Below, in pieces: positions 58,843 through 64,000 of a stretch of 64,000 nt of DNA; positions within the stretch are counted from its first letter, which is position 1, and every line of letters begins with the position of its first letter. The translations under genes were made by a program, and so were the position numbers. The DNA is from Diphasiastrum complanatum (Eukaryota > Streptophyta > Lycopodiopsida > Lycopodiales > Lycopodiaceae). The stretch lies in NCBI GenBank assembly GCA_029204225.1, contig CM055110.1, forward strand, positions 17,036,309 through 17,100,308, in the 5' to 3' direction. The notes under the pieces are model-generated. The model saw only the letters and a list, made by a program, of their open reading frames with translations, did not search any database and was not told where the DNA came from.

Positions 58843-59075
58843 AGTTAGAATTAAAGTAGAATCATTGTGTTACTGTACTGTGGGTCCTATTAGTGGATAA
58901 GGATCAGTTGGCCTCGCCACGAGGCAAGTCGACAGGACGCGCGTCCTGCCAACGGCAACCTGGGTCATGCATGGGTTGCCTGAGTGAACAACTATATGTA
59001 CAGTGTAATTTCATTTTGGAAAATACAGTTGCTATGTGAGCTTGCTGTGGAGAGTGTTTTCTTTCTGTGTTACTC
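58843..59075 (+). repeat. 3' LTR of copia F, truncated
   Basis: Matches 53079-53311 with scattered differences. It stops at GTGTTACT, about 40 bases before the end of the 5' copy. The palindrome AGGACGCGCGTCCT is perfect here (58934-58947). Confidence 0.88.
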
Positions 59076-59079
59076 ACCA

Positions 59080-59500
59080 GTCTAAAATCTTAGTTCTCTA
59101 TACTTCCAGTGTACACTTGCATTAGCCTAATAAAGCCAAGGTCGTCTGATTAGAACAGAATATGATGACAAACCAAGTGGTTTGATAATAATAAAATTCA
59201 TTATGAAAGGATTGGCTTGTATATACAATGTCACGTCCTTTAATCCATCAACAGGCTTTCTTCGTGTCAAATCGGCCAATTTGATATTTCTTTGAGTTGG
59301 TTGAATATTTGTCAAACCCAAATGTCTTCAGCTATTATATTGACACTTGAACCTGAATCAATTGGCACTTTCTCAATCAAACATCCAACAATTGTAACGT
59401 CGATCTCTGGTGCGCCAAGATCTCCCAGATCAATATGCCAACATTTGGCAAAGAAATTGGTTTCTTCTTCTTAGGAGAAGAAAGACTATTCAACTGCTTA
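59080..59500 (-). pseudogene. G1-type gypsy protease fragment (G5)
   Basis: Minus strand: HIDLGDLGAPEIDVTIVGCL, EKVPIDSGSSVNIIAED (catalytic Asp kept), LGLTNIQPTQRNIKLADLTR, KDVTLYIQANPFIMNFIIIK and SSYSVLIRRPWLY. It aligns with G1 at 22150-22560. Two frameshifts. The flanking gag and RT are missing. Confidence 0.87.
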
Positions 59501-59582
59501 CATTGCATCTCCAAATTGGAGTAATGCCATACTAGTTGAGTATGAAGTCTCTCTTGAGAACATAGATGATGTTCTTAAAAGT

Positions 59583-60035
59583 TTGAAATTGATTTTAAAT
59601 CAATTAGAAAGCAACTGGTTATTTCATCAAATGTATGCTCTTGAGTCATGTAAGAGCAAAAGTGATTTGTTCACTCATAGTTTGAAAAGTTGTATTGAGG
59701 CAAATTGTAAACTCTTTATGAGAGTAAGTGAAACATCTTCTAAAGACACTTATCTCCATAATGAAGTATTTAGCCTCATTCGATATGAGATTAGCATGGT
59801 AAACAGGCATGAAGATATGATGCAAACACTTTGTTATCATAGCATGCATAGTCTTGCTAATTTGGATAAGTCTAATTCTCTAGATCATGATAACATGATG
59901 TTAGATCTTTGTGATCCTAATAAGTCAAGAAGAAATCTTTATTCTCTCATGGAGGAGCATGCAATGAAGAAGGATCAAGCCTCAAAGTCAAGCATCTACA
60001 TAAAATTTGGAAGGAATCACACTTGTGTAGATTGA
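59583..60035 (+). other. unknown 150-codon open frame
   Basis: MKLILNQLESNWLFHQMYAL, then HSLANLDKSNSLDHDNMMLD and EEHAMKKDQASKSSIYIKFG. Hydrophilic with many Ser, Asn, Met and His. No family recognised. Its position between two gypsy fragments suggests mobile-element or chance origin. Confidence 0.25.
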
Positions 60036-60129
60036 TCTAACTTAAATCCAACCATATACAAAACAGGCTCCACATGTGTGGGATCAGAATGTGAACATTA
60101 ATTATAAGATTAATAAGTTTGATCTACAA

Positions 60130-60674
60130 GTTAGAAGTGACATTTCAACAACTTGGCAGACCATATAACTAAAATAATCTCTCAACGAAGATCTCGGCTA
60201 ATTTAAAAGCCTTTATAGTTGACTTTACTGGTATGAAAGCAACTACTTAGTTAACCGATCCATTACAACCCAAATAGAATCATTTTGTCATTGGGTCTTA
60301 GGAAGTCCAACTACAAAATCCATAGATATGCTTTCCCATCTCTTATCAAGGATACCTAACGGATGCAACAAACCACTAGCCTTATGGCGTTCAACCTTTG
60401 CTAGTTGAGAGGGCTTGCATTTAATAACATATGACTCGACAGATGGTTTGAGCTTTGGCCAATAAAACTCCCTCTTAACCAAGTTCAGAGTCCTATGTAT
60501 ATCGAGATGTCCTACACAGGGTACGTCATGACATTCAAACAAAATCTTGCGATCCGCACGTGTGAGTACTGTTGTTGTACTACTATTATGCAGACATGAA
60601 CATTCAATTATCATATCTAAGTGTTTATGACAAGTTCTTATTGAATTTTCATCTTTTATATGTAGTTGATGCAT
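60130..60674 (-). pseudogene. gypsy integrase zinc-binding domain and core start
   Basis: Minus strand: ILFECHDVPCVGHLDIHRTL, REFYWPKLKPSVESYVIKCK (HHCC domain with the final CxxC damaged to CKPSQ), WESISMDFVVGLPKTQ (first catalytic Asp), a TGA, IWVVMDRLTK and, with stops, VKSTIKAFKLAEIF. Chromovirus-like. The second Asp and Glu are not present. Confidence 0.85.
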
Positions 60675-60884
60675 GATTTCTACATTTATAATGAAACTAG
60701 ATGTGCTCTCTAAATTAGCTAAAGATCAAAGAGAAAAATTAGATTTTTGTGATCTGATTTTTTCACATGGAATACTTCACAATTTCCAGGTACCTCTACC
60801 AATTCCATGTAGAGAGTAGTGGCCCAACAAGCAAAATGTAAATGTGCTCAAAACAAGGATTTGAGATTTTTCTTTTTAAACACT

Positions 60885-60917
60885 CCCCCCCCCCACCCCC
60901 CCCCCCCCCCCCCCCCC
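60885..60917. repeat. poly-C tract
   Basis: 33 bases of C with one A at 60895. Uncommon in an AT-rich plant background; the other strand is a G run able to form quadruplexes. Confidence 0.95.
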
Positions 60918-62302
60918 AGGTTTCTTTCAACAAGCATTCTTATGGCTAGTTTACAGTGATTAGCAAAAGTTTTCAAAGAAAAAAATTTGTATTCTTTAAT
61001 TAGCATATCATTTAAGTGGGATGCGAGATATTTTGTGATGTAACTTGAAATAACTAATATCAACACAATAGTGAATCCAAAGAGTTTTCTAATATAAGAG
61101 TAGCTATTGATACATGCCTCACATTTTGATAATTCTATAGAAGATGACTCTAGTTGAGCAAATTGTTGAGCAAATTATTTCAAGGCTTGTCCACAAAAGT
61201 CCATATGGGGAGCCCAATTCAAAAAGATCACATTGAACACTTGACCAATTGTGACACATTCATGCAGATACATCCTAGTTGACCAAAAAAAGTCTTTCTA
61301 TTATCTTGCACTAATACTATGAATGACCAAGGCCCATTCCAAGGCCCATTCTTGTGTTGCTAAAAGTCTTTTACACCACAAAACAAATATACTTAGTTTT
61401 ACAAAAAAATTGACAATGCAGAACACAAGAATGACCACTTGGCAAATTTCAAAATATTTTGGTGGAATATATCTCACAACAAATTGACATTGTAACGTCA
61501 TGTGTCACCTAATCTCTACATCAGTACGATTGAGGACCACATTTTTATACTGTCAATTTGAGTGTATAGCTTGTCTATAATATATAATACTATATGCTTC
61601 TTTTTGAAAGAGAAATGACAACATATTCATATGCTGAAATGAATGCCAATATACGTCATACCCAGTCACCTTAAACAAAGTTGCAAGCTTTTGTTTATTG
61701 GGATATATGAGGCATGCAATGATGTGACTATATGATGCAAGTTGTGATGTCAATTATGCAATTATCCATTGAATTTGTGTGACTTATTTCACTATGACTT
61801 CTTTTAAGTTGTATAACTTCTTGTTATATGAGTTCATGTTGTGTTTGCCATTCATATCAAAAAAACATTTTCATCATCCTTGTAGGCTAACTACATCCTA
61901 CTAAGCAACTATGCAATCTTTAAATTTACCTGCAAATTTTACATGTTGCAATAGTCTGCATAGAATGTATTCTGAGGCAAACATGACACCCACCCACATC
62001 AATTCACAACAAACATAAATCAGCGAACTACGGTAATTTGAAGTCTGCCCAGATTCAAGTTTTCAAGTTGATGACGTTTCAAGGGCACAAATGACAAGAC
62101 TTTCAACACAAAATGCTGAATATAGCAGACTCAAGATTTGAAGTGACTCTTGACTAGTGTGTACACAAGAAATTGTAAGTCAAACCCGACAGATTCCATG
62201 GATTGATTTACTTGCATGCGCCGTGAAGACATACGTTTGTTACAGAGTGGGAAAGCTATTGATACAGACGTGTGAAAGCCATATTTCAAACGATCAGCAC
62301 AT
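60918..62302. other. AT-rich DNA, nothing recognised
   Basis: No gene, LTR pair or simple repeat stands out on either strand. Confidence 0.5.
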
Positions 62303-62587
62303 GTGAGTGAACAGTTGCTCCAACATAGCACCGAGGGACGCCCTGAAAGTCAGAAACCAGAGTTTCAAAGTCTTCTCACGTTGGAATACGGTCCAAGTGG
62401 GGGTAACTCTATTGTAGTCCAAAATCCTTTGTTTTGGGCAGCTGTAACTTCATTAAGTAGCTTCATTTCCTGGTTGGCATTCAGTCAAGTTTGGATTCCA
62501 GGAATTTATCAGTGGTCTGAACTCTTGAGGCAGCTATTTAGCTTGTCCCTGAAAGATAGATACGTTTCAGAGGATAAATTATTCTAA
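62303..62587 (+). other. hypothetical open frame with hydrophobic segment
   Basis: 94 codons, MSEQLLQHSTEGRPESQKPE, then SIVVQNPLFWAAVTSLSSFI and SWLAFSQVWIPGIYQW. The hydrophobic middle could be a membrane helix and the codons look less random than the surroundings. I do not recognise it. It might be a host exon, but no convincing splice sites frame it. Confidence 0.3.
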
Positions 62588-63330
62588 AGTCCAGGTCCTT
62601 CAATGCCTTATATTGATGGTTTTCCGGCGAACACAAAATTCTATTGGGAGGTTCAGCGGTCATAGCAGCAACTGGAAAATGAATATCTTTCAACTCATCA
62701 ATACAACTATACTTTTCTACAACATGGGACATAAAGGTGTTCATATAAAAAATCGTCACAGCTTACGTACGCAAGTAAATGCAGCACAACAGTGATGGTG
62801 TGCAAGATAATTGACATGCCCATGTATGAAACACAATTCAGGAACTTATTATTCAGTGTGTCCATACACGGAAATTTCACAAACAGAAAATGCTTAGAAA
62901 GACTCATTCAAGCTTATTTTCCCAAAGTACTAGAATGCCTAATCTTAGGAAGGATCTGTAGCAGCAGCTTTTATCAAATATCTGATATCTGATCAAAGCA
63001 AGTTTTCCATCCAGGTGGATTTCGATTAGGGCTAGCCTAAAAGACCATCTTGACATACTCACAACCATTTTTTTATCTTTCCTTCTTTTTTGTGAACAAT
63101 CATTATCAATAGTGATTATACAAGTGAAAAGGTACTCTATAATAAACATATTACCTTTGATGATAGGAGCCCAAGTGTTAGAAGATTTCCATAAAGTTTT
63201 CTACATGAATCTTCTAACGAGATTTCATGTTGGAGATGGTGAACTCATGCAACCATTCTCTAGCATTTTCCAAAGGGGCAGACAAATCTGTATTCATGAT
63301 CGACACCGAATTGTCGGACCCCCAAACAAG
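62588..63330. other. unassigned DNA
   Basis: The minus strand around 62600-62720 encodes CIDELKDIHFPVAAMTAEPP and NRILCSPENHQYKALKDLDF, preceded by a possible acceptor TTGTAG, but no donor or family could be assigned. Otherwise nothing seen. Confidence 0.35.
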
Positions 63331-63334
63331 CGCT

Positions 63335-63600
63335 GAGGACAGAAGTCGAGCTAAACGAATTGTCGGGCGAGTCGAATTATCGGGCTCTAACTCGTCGGGC
63401 GTGAAGCTTCCAAACTGTCATGCTCAGCCTTAAAGTAACGTTACCAGAGATATAGTTAACTAGGAGTTTAGGTTAAATCTCTCTTGTAATGATGAGTTAA
63501 GATGTCTTGTAATCCCACTTGGTGGGCCATAAGTATAGATCAGAAACCAATAGAACGTATGCTAGAATGCAGTAATGATCTGCAAGAAGCAAGATATAGA
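63335..63600 (+). repeat. LTR-like segment before copia E gag
   Basis: Contains four variants of AATTGTCGGGC/ACTCGTCGGGC (63310-63412) like those in the copia D LTR (40098-40180), then the typical copia LTR wording CTTGTAATGATGAG, GGTGGGCCATAAGTATAGATC and AACCAATAGAACG. There is no PBS after it, so LTR and gag appear joined by a deletion. Confidence 0.5.
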
Positions 63601-64000
63601 TTTGTAAAAGGAGTGTCAGGCCGCCAACGCGCATTGCATTGTCGACTCACTTCTAAAAGAAAACAAAATACAAATACATTTTGCTCTTCCAATTGTGATG
63701 TCTGCGAAGCATGGGAGAAACTAAAGCAAAAGTACAAAGTGAGGACAATTGCGTCAGTTATGCCCCTCCACAATCAACTACAGAGATTGCGATGGGATGG
63801 CAATGAGCTAGATCAGCATGTAGGTAAGATCAAAACGATCTTCGCTCAACTTTCTACATCTAGACAAGAGCATCAAGTCCCAGCACCCCAGCAGCTGATG
63901 TACTTCATGAAATGTCTACCTTCATCCTACCAGCCACTAAGAATGCTCATCTTGAGTTTACTTGAGATGGAATTCGAAAGAGCAGTCAGTCTTGTTGTAG
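63502..64000 (+). pseudogene. copia E gag fragment, runs off window
   Basis: Open from ATG 63502 to the edge, but the first 60 codons read through LTR-like DNA. Gag homology starts near 63690: CDVCEAWEKLKQKYKVRTIA, MPLHNQLQRLRWDGNELDQH, VGKIKTIFAQLSTSRQEHQV, LMYFMKCLPSSYQPLRMLIL and the MEFERAVSLV end, the UBN2-type gag core. The N-terminal gag domain with the conserved Trp is missing. No stops within the visible part. Confidence 0.82.

Larger units (their letters stand above)
53079..59075 (+). mobile_element. Ty1/copia element F, nearly full length
   Basis: About 6 kb: 5' LTR (53079-53352), PBS, 1.3-kb leader, gag, protease, integrase, RT, RNase H, PPT and a 3' LTR missing its last 40 or so bases. 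All domains are present, but around ten stops and frameshifts disable it. The flanks do not match each other (G4 gag on the left, a G1-type protease on the right), and no target duplication was seen, so the right junction is rearranged. Confidence 0.92.

Overview
This is repeat-dense DNA from a land plant, almost certainly a vascular plant with a large genome. The evidence is one spliced plant-type amino-acid (GABA) transporter fragment, several families of plant Ty1/copia and Ty3/gypsy LTR retrotransposons nested in each other, methionine-tRNA primer sites (TGGTATCAGAGC) and very long GA and TA microsatellites. A fern or gymnosperm would fit, but the window does not settle it. I saw no rRNA, tRNA gene, CRISPR array or bacterial-type gene. 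Almost every retrotransposon gene is broken by stops, frameshifts or deletions, so most entries are pseudogenes or mobile-element parts. Element names used here (G0-G5 for gypsy, A-F for copia, X for a solo LTR) are local labels.

Layout: 1-1.9 kb, minus-strand gypsy pol (G0). 2.7-3.0 kb, a stray integrase C-terminus. 3.5-4.9 kb, first three coding exons of a GABA-transporter-1-like gene on the minus strand, whose third intron runs into the gypsy debris and off the window. 5-7.4 kb, AT-rich and empty. 7.4-10.5 kb, two unknown converging pseudogenes separated by a TA microsatellite and flanked by GA arrays. 10.5-27.1 kb, copia B, whose gag is split by three separate insertions: copia A (11491-16111), solo LTR X (16167-16969) and gypsy G1 (17249-25789). 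Each has its own 5-bp target duplication, and removing them leaves the gag frame continuous. 27.1-37.4 kb, gypsy G2 with a C-rich leader, gag, pol remnants, a 25-bp minisatellite and a long extra ORF after integrase. 37.4-40 kb, mixed debris and a palindromic minisatellite. 40-45 kb, an LTR plus gag (D) joined to a copia pol and a non-matching LTR (C). 45-51.65 kb, the 3' part of gypsy G3, a relative of G1 that also has a long extra ORF, inserted in the reverse transcriptase of gypsy G4. 51.65-53.1 kb, G4 pieces. 53.1-59.1 kb, nearly full-length copia F. 59.1-60.7 kb, gypsy fragments. 60.7-63.3 kb, no recognised gene. 63.3-64 kb, LTR-like DNA and copia gag (E) running off the edge.

The retroelements follow normal logic: LTR promoter, tRNA-primed PBS, gag coat protein, then protease, reverse transcriptase (RT), RNase H (RH) and integrase (IN). 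None looks autonomous. The most unusual content is the large ORF downstream of integrase in two gypsy lineages, a TGA at the same conserved Trp in three copia gags, loss of the catalytic Glu in all three Tat/Athila-like integrases, and a cluster of ten TTCnnGAA sites in G1.
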